A stretch of DNA of 22,837 nucleotides from Didymodactylos carnosus (taxonomy: Eukaryota; Rotifera; Eurotatoria; Philodinida; Philodinidae). Location of the stretch: assembly GCA_905250885.1 (NCBI GenBank), contig CAJNOQ010002746.1:1-22837 (forward strand). Direction: 5' to 3'. Below are positions 10,301 through 19,863 of this stretch, one piece after another. Under the pieces are notes generated by a model that saw only the letters and a list, made by a program, of their open reading frames with translations, made no database searches and had not been told where the DNA came from. A program made the translations under genes and the position numbers. The number at the start of each line of letters is the position of its first letter. Position 1 is the stretch's first letter.

Positions 10301-11603
10301 CACTATGTTTTCATTATTTGAATCGAGAAATGACATGGATACATTTGTTACATTTGCAATTGAATTTTGAATTAACTGATCATAAGTTCTTTGGCATGTC
10401 GATGTTACACAATTACTTGGATATGCAGCATAGCATGTCATGGTCATTTCTTCATGACACGTTTGCTTGGTAATCGACGATGAGCTATGAGAAAAAGCAT
10501 CATCATTTTTATTTTAATTGGCGAACAACGAAAGAAAACTACCGTTTTCGGCGTTTGTGTTCCAGCTGAATATAAATAACTATAACGGTGAGGCCACCAC
10601 ATATCGATGTTAACTGAAAACAAACAAACGAAGAAATATGAGCTGTTACTTGCGCTTCTGTGGTTCACTTACTTGTTGCGAAACGTGCTGTATGTTCGTG
10701 GGCGAGTTCGAATCGATTACTTCCAAGGTGGATCTCGAATATCGTCCGGAGACATCTCTCTTTGATATAACAACATTGCCATCATTCCCAACTACACAAA
10801 ATGCTATTTTGAAATCGTTTGTTTCTGAAGAAATAAATATATACCGTAATTCTATTTTATTCCTGCGTTCTCCAAGCTGAACAACCGGTTTTGCCAAAAA
10901 GGCGTCTGTTTTTCGCGAAAATCACTTTTTAGGGACGAAAAGGCCGAAATTTGATAGATGCTCTCAGCAAAACCAGAAAATGGTCACTGTGGGCTTTCAT
11001 GCCGCTAAAATATAGCATCCGCTCGATGTTTGACTGATATAAGGTGCATGTGTGTGTGTGACTTTTATTTCTTTGGTTTGTCTTCCATTTTTAGCACCGA
11101 AATTATCAGGATCGTCACTCTCCACAACCTCGAATTCATTAGAATCTGTAACAACACGTGAGTACTTTCTCATCTTTCTTTAACAGATAAAATTTGTCAA
11201 TGCGATTCTCTTACCCGCCAAATGGTTCATTTTTGCGAATTTGTTCAAGACAGAAGTCGTTTACGGATGTCATCGTTTTACGCAACAATTCAACATGTTT
11301 CCCAGTTATATTTCGAATTGATATTCTGACATCCTCTCCCAATGGATATCGCTGTCCAGCTAAGAAATTTTTATGGTAGTTGCTCATAATTTCATCCAAC
11401 TCACTCAGTGAATGAGATATTATTCATAATACATTTGCGATCAAATACAAGAAGTGTTGAATCAGCTCCTGTTGACCGTTCACCATATGCCGTTAAGAGC
11501 AGAAAATAGAGATGTGATGGTCGTGTTAGTGCGAATGATTTGATAAATGTTCAAAAATTGGCATGGTCAGTATAAATCATTTGAATTTCGTCTATAAAAA
11601 TAT
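10301..11603 (-). pseudogene. Fragmented multi-exon gene, family not recognised
   Basis: A series of exon-like minus-strand pieces. Piece 11215-11603, after acceptor TTGTTCTAG, reads as a soluble protein (RPSHLYFLLLTAYGERS then FLAGQRYPLGEDVRI). It is broken by an in-frame TGA near 11551 and by an extra TGAG near 11400, and ends at a GTAAGA donor. Piece 11061-11145 is acidic (VVESDDPDNF). Piece 10673-10876 lies between TTGTTCAG and GTAAGT and encodes 68 residues. Piece 10301-10613 contains DMWWPHRYSYLY, then, after a 1-nt shift in an A-run, a Cys-rich region with NVT and NVS sequons, suggesting an extracellular chain. Reading phases do not join cleanly. WWPH recalls the GH2/beta-mannosidase W-W-P-H motif, which is too weak to name it. 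These pieces may belong to more than one gene. Confidence 0.4.
11299..11358 (-). repeat. Source copy of the 60-bp inverted duplication
   Basis: Lies within the exon-like piece 11215-11603 and continues as open coding sequence on both sides, unlike the copy at 10240-10299. This makes it the likely source. Confidence 0.85.
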
Positions 11604-11607
11604 CTAG

Positions 11608-11730
11608 AACAATGATATAAATGCAATTGGCGATTTAATTATTTCTGGCAGTAATCGACAAGTAGAAAAAGAAGTTGCAGTAGTACAAAACCTAATGTCA
11701 ACTCCACTCTTTTTAGGCTCAAAATTTTGA
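11608..11730 (+). other. Short plus-strand exon-like frame, unrecognised
   Basis: Forty codons follow an acceptor-like TATCTAG and end at TGA. The composition is protein-like (AIGDLIISGSNRQVEKEV, then PLFLGSKF). It is adjacent to the minus-strand exon-like piece that ends at 11603, with the two acceptors sharing the palindromic CTAG. It could be an inverted gene shard or chance. Confidence 0.25.
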
Positions 11731-12293
11731 TTCTTTCAAAAAGGGATTATACCATTAGTGATCATTCAGTGACGAAATCGACGTGGAATGTCACGTTACT
11801 CGAAGAAAAGTGCTTCGTAAGAGTATCTTTTTCTAAGTAAACATTAACATCATGTTTGCATGAAAACGAAACCAAAATGCCTTACTTTCGTCTATTTCTC
11901 ACCTCACACGATATCAAATGGCAAATAAGACATTATGACAGTTTTTTTCTATAAAACTTTCTATTCGCGCTTTTTAGAAAAAAAACTCGCCTGCGTGTCG
12001 TTTACATTCTGTTGGTTATAGAAACTTCCTAGAAAGTCTGAAACGGGAAATTAATCATCCTATCACCATATCGTATTATACTGTATCACTTACACGTATC
12101 GACTGTTAAAGAGTCTAAAACTTTTATAAACACTGGCCAACAACATAACTTAAACATTTTTATGTTTATGAGCATGAACTTTCTCTCTAGGTTAAAATAA
12201 ATCATCAATCTGTTTTCTCGCTATCAAATCAACTTTCATATTTAGCTCTTTAATCAACCAAATAACGAAATCTATCTTTATTTTTCAACTTAC
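11731..12293. other. Gap between the CLASP-like exons and the next gene pieces
   Basis: I read the minus strand here in all frames for the missing end of the CLASP TOG domain and found no exon that continues it. Nothing else is supported. Confidence 0.4.
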
Positions 12294-13036
12294 ATATCTA
12301 GCGTGCGTATTAATAATTGTTGGCCTTCCACTTTAACTCGAAATATTTTGTGCTCCAGCGATGGTCGTAACAAGTCCCAAATACGCTACGAAAACAAGAT
12401 GAACATACTTTCACAACGACTTTGTCAAGTTTTAAGCAAAAAAAGCACCTGTGACGTAAATATCGACATTAATTTGAGTAAGAATTTGGATGTCTCATCT
12501 CGAATCTAAAACCAAACAGAAAAATACAAATTTCGGTTTATCTTAACTCGAAATAACGGTAAGTACCTGACATTTAGAATCTCCTAGAGTATGAATGCAA
12601 GCCTGAACAACTATAAATGTAGCATAAATAACAACCAGAGACAACTAGAAGTAAATAAATTTCTCTAATTATATGCTTACTAGCAGGCACATAACACTCA
12701 AATTCATCATTTAGCCTTTCAGCAAACATTTCCAAGGCTCTCAGACCATTACACACGATCTAAGACAACAAGTATAGAAGATTATGATAATGAATAATAT
12801 TGATATGAATTTTCCACATACTTTATGATTACTAGATTCAACCCATTTTATTAATCCAGTAATAAATTCATGTGTATTTTTACATTTCAACGCATTATTC
12901 TGAGCGTTTAAATATGATGCTAATGCTGAAAGGCATTCTAACCTTTGACTTGGCTCGTCCGATATTACAGCCAAATAAAACTGATCAAGATTGTTTGATT
13001 GTTGAGTCTGTATTGTAACTGTGTCATGTTTTGGAT
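12294..13036 (-). pseudogene. CLASP-like TOG1 domain, five exons, incomplete
   Basis: Five exons with matching phases and GT-AG introns of 61-70 nt: 12822-13036, 12681-12759, 12567-12610, 12449-12505 and 12294-12385. Together they give about 161 residues. The HEAT helices match the N-terminal TOG1 domain of CLASP microtubule-rescue proteins: FITGLIKWVESSNHK then IVCNGLRALEMFAERL, then YVPAIVQACIHTLGDSKCQ, IRDETSKFLLKLM, and RIWDLLRPSLEHKIFRVKVE. TOG domains bind tubulin; CLASPs stabilise microtubule plus ends. The piece ends at a good donor (GTAAGT) after RTLDM, but no following exon was found, and no ATG or upstream exon was seen. TOG1 is normally about 230 residues, so the last third of the domain and the rest of the protein (normally over 1000 residues) are missing. 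No stop or frameshift interrupts the five exons, so the truncation is recent or the rest lies elsewhere. Confidence 0.72.
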
Positions 13037-13239
13037 CTTATAAAATGAATACATTCAAATAGAAGCGACACATAAATAAAAAAGCAAAGCTATGGATTAT
13101 TTGTTTTATAAAACACCTTTTCTTAAAACAGAAATGCAAATAAAAGCGTAAAAAAAACAACAACTACTAGCTAGTGTAATACAACAAGAGAGAAGAATTA
13201 CTTTCTCGCTCGTGTATGAAATTAAAGACAATAGTACAT

Positions 13240-13446
13240 TTAAAATGATTTCATCGATCCTAAACGTTTTCTTCTGTCTTCTTTTAGTTCTCTGATTTGT
13301 TCTTTGACTATGTTTGTTTTAGCACGATTGTACAGTCGATCTTTCCCTATTAATTTTAATTGCTCAGATAAATAAAACAAAATATCACCAAAATAAAATA
13401 AAGAAGTTTTCCAGTGTTCGTTTAAATGAACAGTAAGATTATACAT
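13240..13446 (-). other. Small open frame or terminal exon, unrecognised
   Basis: A 68-codon frame starting with ATG and ending at a normal stop. The first half is hydrophobic/aromatic (HWKTSLFYFGDILFYLSEQL); the second is a highly charged helix (KEQIRELKEDRRKRL), typical of a protein C-terminus. It lies about 200 nt upstream of the CLASP-like exons on the same strand, but its stop codon separates it from them. I do not recognise the family. It could be the last exon of another lost gene. Confidence 0.35.
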
Positions 13447-13776
13447 AGTTGCACCAGTTAGTACAGTGATTCAAAAAAAGTTGTCCGTAGACAGTATTAA
13501 ATAGGTTTTTCCTCTACACCCTAGGATTGTGCCCAAGTAAACTCTAAAACTAAATGATGTTGTCCCTCAAAGCTCACCAGTTAATATTTCATGTTCGTCC
13601 GGCTAACATGAACAATTGAAAGTCAAACGCTCCACTTCAGTCCTAAAAAGTCAAGAGTAATCCTTTTATTTTTTCTACGCATAATATTCAAGGATAGCGT
13701 TCCGTCAATATAATTTTGAGCTTTATCTCTCTCAATGTTGTGAACGATAAGCTTCTTAGTTAGTCTTAGACCAATA
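13447..13776. other. Upstream region of the B-box gene
   Basis: No coding signal is seen. This divergent spacer would hold the promoter of the plus-strand B-box gene; no clear core element is visible. Confidence 0.4.
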
Positions 13777-15404
13777 ATGGCTAGTACTACTGTTAGTGAT
13801 GCGTGCCATTCATGTGGTGGCTTTTCAATTTGTCAGTGCAAACATTGTTCGCTGCCAATGTGTATTAAATGCATTAAAGTACATAATGACACATTGATAG
13901 TAACAGTTAGCATTTTACAAGATCAATACAACGAAATGAAATCAATGGTAGATTCTAAACAGAAATCGTTTATTGATTCATCGACGCAACGACAAGAAGA
14001 AGTCACCCAGCTATTTAGAACGAGAAAAAAACCAATGCTTATGTAAGTTCCTCAGACATTTGGAATATGCTAACCTTTCATTTCGCTTTTCTCTTTTCTT
14101 CTTTCAAGACATTTTTCTGAGATGAATGAAAAACTTGAATGAGTTGGTAATCAAATACAGATGTTAACCAAAGGTCGCACAATTCAAAGTTCTATTAATG
14201 ACGACTTAAGGGCTAAATTAAATGAACTAAACGAGACATTGAAACAATGTGATTTGCCAAATGGAGGTGAAGTACTTTCAGAAGATAAACTACCAGTCGC
14301 GAATGACGATGGTATTAGTATCCATGAACTGACAGTCATTAAAAAAACAGAAGAAAAGAATATGCAGACCGATTTACAAATGATAGACATCGCTAGTGCT
14401 ATATCGAAAGGTGCTGATATGTGTGGATTCATTGCACCTCTTAACGTTTTTGATGAATCTGAATACGATGCATCCGATGTATCTTCCAGTTTGAGTGAAA
14501 ACCAGGTCGATATTTCATTATTTCGGTCAAATAACACTATGTTTATTGCATATACTGTTGATATTCTTGCAAGTGATGGCCAAGGTATTTTATATAGTTC
14601 AGAAGACTCAAATTTACTTGTTTATCAGTATTGTGACAAGGAATTCGAAACAACTAGTGCCTGGTATCATTCATCCATTGTTGACATGATTTGGTGTTCA
14701 AATGTTAACGCATATTTGTGTTCAACACTTGATGGTATTTACATCGTCCGGTTTAATTTGGTAAATAGTAAATTTCAAATAAAACTAGCAACTGGTGGTG
14801 AGTGTGATATGATATCCATTTTTGATCCTAATCGTTGTTCGACTGAATGATTGTTGATGGATTGCATTAAACCACCGCTATACTAACAACTTTGTAAATT
14901 TTTGATCATGTTCGTATTTCGTGTGATCAAATTCACATTTGGGTGTGGATGGATTCAAATGATTTCTATGGTTTAGAATTATATTCTGCAAATTTCAAGC
15001 TCGCGTACACGATAGATTTTAATGCAGCACATATGAAAAAGTTTGGTGAAGGAAGTATAAGTTTTTGTGTAGACGACAACATTTTCGCGTCATTGAATAC
15101 ACCTAAACAGCGTAATTATGCGGTATTTCGTGTCACATTTTGTGATATAAATTCATGGGAAGAAATACGCACTATTATGTTAGGCAGTTGTGACAAAGAT
15201 GAAGAGGTTGAAATACGTAGTGATACTAATGGAAATTTGTTTATCTCAAGTGGTTTGAATATGTTATGGATTGTTAAAGAAACTGGAAAAAAATGGTACG
15301 TTAAACTTGACAGCAATTCGAATAGGTTAGCTGTCTTCGGTGATCAACGAGTTTTGATTGCGACTGGCACACACAACTTCGAACAGGTGTCATCTGATAA
15401 TTAA
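13777..15404 (+). pseudogene. B-box zinc-finger/coiled-coil protein (TRIM-like), disabled
   Basis: Exon 1 (13777-14042) starts at ATG and encodes a B-box-type finger: C10-x2-C13-x7-C21-x2-C24-x4-C29-x2-C32-x3-H36. A Gln/Glu/Lys-rich coiled-coil segment follows. A 66-nt intron (GTAAGT to TTTCAAG, 14043-14108) joins exon 2 in the correct phase. Exon 2 reads through the coiled coil but has an in-frame TGA at 14140, then 230 open codons to a TGA at 14848. Coding resumes in another frame from about 14898 (DHVRISCDQIHIW), continuing to a natural stop at 15402. A frameshift therefore lies between about 14880 and 14905, in a T-rich run. The C-terminal 350 residues have repeating beta-strand patterns such as LLVYQYCDKEFE and GIYIVRF, suggesting a beta-propeller (inference). 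Such proteins are often ubiquitin ligases or scaffolds, but no RING is present. Confidence 0.7.
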
Positions 15405-15794
15405 ATAGCCATTCCTAGATTATTATTTAAAAGTATTCCAAAAATATGACACTTGTAACATTCTTTAATTTCTAATTATCTCATACTAAGAAGCATGTGG
15501 CATGACAAAGTTGGTCTAAGCTTTCTCCATATAAGCTAAATTGTACTAAGTGGTACTCAGAACTTGAGAGTTTTGAATGATGCTATTTCCACTATACATA
15601 TAGAAAAAATTCATCTGTAGCTTTTTTAAAAACGAACACTCGCAATGGCTGATTTTATCTGTGTATTTGACTCCAGTCATTATGGTATTCCTATATATTC
15701 ACTGACTTGTAATTGAATACGGTTTTGTTAAAGAAATGAAGGTCAAAATAAAAGAAAAATAATTTAAGTCACTGAATTTTAGGTATAAGGAGTT
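15405..15794. other. Spacer between the B-box pseudogene and the MULE
   Basis: No gene is seen. It ends in the left copy of the MULE target duplication AAGGAGTT (15787-15794). Confidence 0.5.
15787..15794. repeat. Left target-site duplication of the MULE
   Basis: AAGGAGTT, repeated exactly at 18004-18011 just outside the other inverted repeat. Eight to nine bp is the usual MULE duplication length. Confidence 0.6.
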
Positions 15795-16054
15795 GGCTAC
15801 TTTATGATTGAGACCACTTTTTTTTGATGATTTTTAATTAGATTTAAAAAGTGGTCTCAATTTGGAAATGAAAATTTTATAGTAGAAAAAGCGGTCTCAA
15901 TTTGGAATGTATATATTCTCTCGTTTCTTATACAAATAAAATGTGGTCTCAATTTGGAATTTGGAATTTGGAGTTTGTTCTTTTCACATACTTTGTACGC
16001 TGTTTATAATTTCGAATCACTTTTTAAATGAACGATTGGCTACTGTACAGACAG
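15795..16054 (+). repeat. MULE left terminal inverted repeat
   Basis: Pairs with 17793-18003 in inverse orientation. It contains subterminal GTGGTCTCAATTTGG units at 15851, 15891 (first T replaced by C) and 15943, plus an opposite-facing TTGAGACCAC near 15809. About 40 bp around the 15891 unit has no counterpart in the right repeat, and AATTTGG is tandemly triplicated near 15951. The repeated 15-mer is a natural candidate for the transposase binding site (inference). Confidence 0.85.
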
Positions 16055-16202
16055 AAACTGATTGAAATACTTTTCAAAACTGATGCTTAAAACTAAATTG
16101 AAGTGAGAGCGACATTACTGGATCGGGTAAAACTATAAAAATGAAGAGTAGCATTACCTTGAAACACAATATTTCAAATCGAATGTTGCTACAAATTCTA
16201 TC

Positions 16203-17777
16203 ATGTCTGGAACTCTACATTTTTCTCGTATCAAAACTGGAAAAAACCAGGATGGTATATTATATAAAAGTTACTTATATCGGTTAAAACGTTCAAATAA
16301 AAACGGAACTGAAAAATGGGTCAGTACTCGTAATTGTTGTTCGTGTTCAGTAATAATAAAAGATGATGTCATAATTGGTAGTAGTGGTATTGATGATAAT
16401 GACACTCATTATCCAATGCATGATCCAAAATTACTGGTGAATGTTTTAAATTGTGTCAATTCAATCAAAAAACGTGTTTTAGAAGAACCAACAACTCCAA
16501 TACCTCAAATCTATGATCAACAAGTGAAAAAATTTGTAAGTACTTTGTGAGTTTTTATTAATTAAAGAGTTGTTATATTTTATTTTAGAGAAGGGAGAAT
16601 GGAAGTGCTGCCACGGTTCCAGTATTTGATTCTATTAGACAATCATTATATTCCACTCGTTTATCCGTATTCCCATTATTACCAAAAACATTACAATCAC
16701 TCGTTATACCTCAACAAATGGCTTGTACTTCATTAGATAATCAATTCTTATTTGTAATAATCCATATCCAGATGCAGCATTAGGTTTTTATTCAATGGCA
16801 TCGTTAGAAATTCTAGGTAAAAGTCAACACTGGAATGCTGATGGGACCTTTCGTACGGCACCAAAAATATTTTATCAATCATATAGTATACATACATGGG
16901 ATAAATTAAGTATGAAGCCGATTGTTCATGCAGCTTTACCAAATAAAAATGAAGCATCATATGAAATTTTACTTGATCGCTTATTATCATACGCAACACA
17001 ACAAAATGTGGCATTAAATCCGCAGTCAATTTTAATTGATTTTCAAGTTGCTTCATGGAATGCTTTCTCGCATAAGTTTCCAACAGCTATGGTGAAAGGT
17101 TGTCATTTCCATTTTGCCCAAAACAAATGGAAAAAGATCAGGAAGTACAGCTTAGCAAAATTAATCCTAAATACTGACAACTCACGTCGGCAGCTGGCTA
17201 AGCTGATGGCTCCAACTGAGGTAAATGAAGCATTTTCAAGTTTAATAGAATCATTCTCCGAACTTGGTGATAAATGCATCAAATTGACTGATTATGTGTT
17301 GAAAACGTATGTTGAAGAACCAAGATGTCCGATAGATTTCTGGAGTCATTTTGTTCTGATTGGATAAGACCACGTACCAATAATCATGTCGGAGGTTATC
17401 ATAGGCAATTGAATTCGTAAGTATCTTATCTGTGCTCGCAAGAAAGATCTTTGAGACAAAAAGATTTTTTGTTATCTAGGCATTGTGAAATACATCCACA
17501 TCTTTGGGCGTGGATCCATTACATACAGGAAAGTGAAGAGTCGACAATGTCACGATACGAACAAGAACGAGCACAACAACGTATCACACGTCCAAGAAAG
17601 AGAAAAACGGTGAATAATGACCTCCGATTAACCGAAGCAAAGAAGAATTATTTTAATGGACGCTTGGATTTAGAAGATTATCAAGCAATATTACGATCAT
17701 TAAGCTACCGTTATATAGTTGTGTTAGATAATGATTCTAATTCTAAAGATGATGATAAGTATGAACCTAAAATATAA
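16203..17777 (+). pseudogene. FLYWCH-finger MULE transposase, two frameshifts
   Basis: Exon 1 (16203-16535) encodes 111 residues with a FLYWCH finger: W39, C46/C48, H69 and H73. A 53-nt intron (16536-16588) follows. Exon 2 (16589-17416) carries the DDE domain: WNADGTF holds the first Asp (codon 16840) and ILIDFQVASWNAF the second, followed by GCHFHFAQNKWKKI (CxxH motif) and RTNNHVGGYHRQLNS, the conserved MULE C-terminal block. A 63-nt intron (17417-17479) leads to exon 3 (17480-17777), with a basic RPRKRK patch. One-base-deletion-type frameshifts lie at about 16751 (in a T-run) and between about 17353 and 17357, each moving the frame the same way, so the product would stop early. The third catalytic acid is not certain. 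The stop codon is only 15 nt from the right inverted repeat, as expected for a compact element. Confidence 0.88.
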
Positions 17778-17792
17778 CTGTCCTACTTTTTT

Positions 17793-18003
17793 TGTCTGTA
17801 TAGTAGCTAATCATTCCTAATTAAAAAGTGATTCGAAGGTATAAACAGTGTACAAAGTATGTGAAAAAAACAAAGTCTCTATTCCAAATTGAGACCACAT
17901 TTTATTTATATAAGAAACGAGAGAATATATGCATTCCAAATTGAGACCACTTTTTAAATCTAATTAATAATCATAAAAAAGAAGTCTCAATCACGAAACC
18001 TCG
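17793..18003 (-). repeat. MULE right terminal inverted repeat
   Basis: Reverse complement of the left repeat with scattered mismatches. Contains CCAAATTGAGACCAC at 17884 and 17936 and ends in GTCTCAATCA followed by a diverged tip. Confidence 0.85.
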
Positions 18004-18011
18004 AAGGAGTT
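18004..18011. repeat. Right target-site duplication of the MULE
   Basis: AAGGAGTT, identical to 15787-15794. Confidence 0.6.
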
Positions 18012-19503
18012 TTCTTTAAATTGTAGTGATCGTTGCAATCAACGCTAACTGAACCGATGAGTCATCATATACACTCTATCGGCTATTAAGTGACAAGGTT
18101 TCAAACTCTAAGTTCAAACTTTGACTTGAAAATCAACGATTCGTTTTGTGCAATCAAAATCAGCTCTGTCTAGTATCACCGGCATCTACGATCGGAAATA
18201 CATTGACGGTAAAGCATCTAGAAACAGTAGATACAGTCAATAATTCCATCAGAGATTCGGATAAATAATAGCGTATCGAAATTTTTGACGTGATCGTCGG
18301 TCGCATTTTATAGAATATCACCATTGTGATTTATAAATGAATGTTAAAGAAATAGAAATAATCTAAAGGCTAACAACGAAAACTAAAGAAGGGTTGAAGA
18401 TATTTGTATTATGGTGGAACGGGTTCACACATGCATTAACTCTTGCAGCGGTTCGAAGATTCAAGAAAAGTATCCATATTTATGAGAAAAATAAAGCAGA
18501 CAATACAAAAGTTCATGTCAACGACGCTGTTCGACGCTTTAGCAAATAGTTCCAACTGATCAACAAAACAGTTTCAAGCTATAGCGATAAATACAACTCG
18601 GCTGAAAACTATGTCACTATTCTCATCATAGCTTAGCTTCTCAGTTTAAATGAATCCATTTTCACGTCGTATCTGTGAATACTAACAAGACGCAACCCGA
18701 AAAAAACCTCATTCGCCAGTTCCCAAAGAACCTTTCAACGAGTTCCTAAAAGAAAAAATTCATCTTTATTCGACTGAATATAATTATCTATTGTAAGCAG
18801 AATTTTAGTGTAAACGATGCTAGGAATCATGCAAAAGAAATTAATCACTCTTTTAAAGAGAATGAAAAGGGAGTTTGAAAAAAGTATAGTAATATATTAG
18901 ACAAAAATTAGCAGAAAGTAAATTATGAGGAAAAATTAATTTTTTTGCAACAGTTGCAATATTGTCGTTTGCACAGGGTGAAAAGGAGTTGTGATTGTAA
19001 TAAGCACGTGACCGGCGATGTGAAAGGAATACTAGTGGCTGCCTGTGCAAGACGAATATATTGAGTGTTAGAAGAATATGACGACGAAAAGATAATACGG
19101 CGAATACGGTTTTCCTGGAATGAAAATTGAATGTATCCGTTGAAATAATAATGACTTAAGAGCTCCACACCAGAGAAAAAATCCTTTTATTTCACAACTG
19201 ATTTAGATGAAATGTGCAGGAAATATGTATCACAAGCGTTCATCTCTGAAAAAACTCTCAGCTCTTACTATTTAGCCTTCTGGAGTTATGGATAAAACAC
19301 TGACCAAACTAGACTGTTTCATTATTTCAAAATTTTTTTCAAATTAAATGTTGAAAATTTCTCGATTATTTCAAATCAAAGCAGACCATTATTCTCGCGG
19401 TTAGTGTGAACAAGTTTTTTGTAAAAAAACTTATCTGACTTTTCTTATCAAACAGGGGCTCCTCAGATCGTGCGCTTTATTTTCCGTTTTGAGATACACG
19501 TGT
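18012..19503. other. Intergenic, no gene seen
   Basis: Only short overlapping frames occur (such as 18853-19168, minus), with no motif. The sequence is AT-rich without conspicuous repeats. Confidence 0.5.
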
Positions 19504-19608
19504 TTAATTTTTGATTAGTGGACATCGATTCCTCAGAATGTTAACAAAGAAATCACGTGTCTCCTTCGGTTCCGGTTCATGAATCATAAAGCCAATGAGA
19601 CACATAGC
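19504..19608 (-). pseudogene. Possible DDE-transposase fragment
   Basis: On the minus strand 34 codons read AMCLIGFMIHEPEPKETRDF followed by FVNILRNRCPLIKN and a stop. The pattern (hydrophobic strand, MIHE, then a D-F-F helix) resembles the segment between the catalytic Asp residues in several DDE transposases. The match is by eye and weak. Its open frame runs without a stop into the antisense of the adjacent MULE fragment, which is a coincidence of the junction. Confidence 0.3.
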
Positions 19609-19609
19609 A

Positions 19610-19676
19610 TTTCGTACAGGCACCAAAATTATTTTATCAATCATATAGTATACATACATGGGATGAATTTGAAGCC
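19610..19676 (+). pseudogene. MULE transposase fragment (67 bp)
   Basis: Matches 16850-16919 of the complete MULE: TTTCGTAC-GGCACCAAAA, then ATTTTATCAATCATATAGTA and TACATACATGGGAT. It differs by one inserted A, a couple of substitutions and a 5-nt deletion. It corresponds to the DDE region just after the first Asp (APKIFYQSYSIHTWD). It is joined directly to the monooxygenase fragment. The differences show it came from a related MULE copy or has aged since. Confidence 0.8.
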
Positions 19677-19681
19677 CAGCA

Positions 19682-19863
19682 TAGAATGGGCTAAAGAATA
19701 TCTTCATCCTGATTATTATTTAATACTGAAATCAACGAAACCTGTAGGGCCCCTCGTTCCTTATCGACGAGCAATTAATGATCGAAAATATGTTGAAAAA
19801 TTAGGTAAGAAGTGGCCTAGAAACTATATTCTATTGGAAGATGCAATGTGCGCATTTAATCCT
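19682..19863 (+). pseudogene. 182-bp duplicate of the FAD monooxygenase gene
   Basis: Identical to 21738-21919 except for two transitions (C to T in CCTGCAGG, G to A in TTGGGAGA), that is 180 of 182 positions. The encoded segment spans residues of about 344-403 of the intact protein in the same orientation. The G-to-A change turns the FAD-motif Gly-Asp into Glu-Asp. Both edges are abrupt; a TAA follows the last copied codon, and a few filler bases (CAGCA) separate it from the MULE piece. No start codon belongs to it in a meaningful context, so it is a dead shard. Confidence 0.92.

Larger units (their letters stand above)
15795..18003 (+). mobile_element. MULE DNA transposon, complete but inactivated
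   Basis: A 2.2-kb element with long terminal inverted repeats (15795-16054 and 17793-18003), a single three-exon FLYWCH/MULE transposase gene between them, and an 8-bp flanking direct repeat. Long inverted repeats, a FLYWCH finger, a DDE domain with a CxxH insert and an 8-bp duplication are all Mutator-superfamily traits. The outermost dozen bases of the two ends are diverged, and the coding region carries two frameshifts, so it cannot make its own transposase. Confidence 0.85.

Noticed and set aside
10700..10720. GTTCGAATC, resembling a tRNA T-loop
   Set aside because: No acceptor or anticodon stems can be built around it.
10638..10880. A plus-strand open frame of 80 codons
   Set aside because: Antisense of an exon-like minus-strand piece bounded by good splice sites.
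12303..12509. A plus-strand open frame of 68 codons
   Set aside because: Antisense shadow of the spliced CLASP-like exons, which explain the minus strand far better.
14184..14537. A minus-strand open frame of 117 codons
   Set aside because: Antisense shadow of the B-box pseudogene exon 2.
16748..17083. A minus-strand open frame of 111 codons
   Set aside because: Antisense shadow of the MULE DDE domain.
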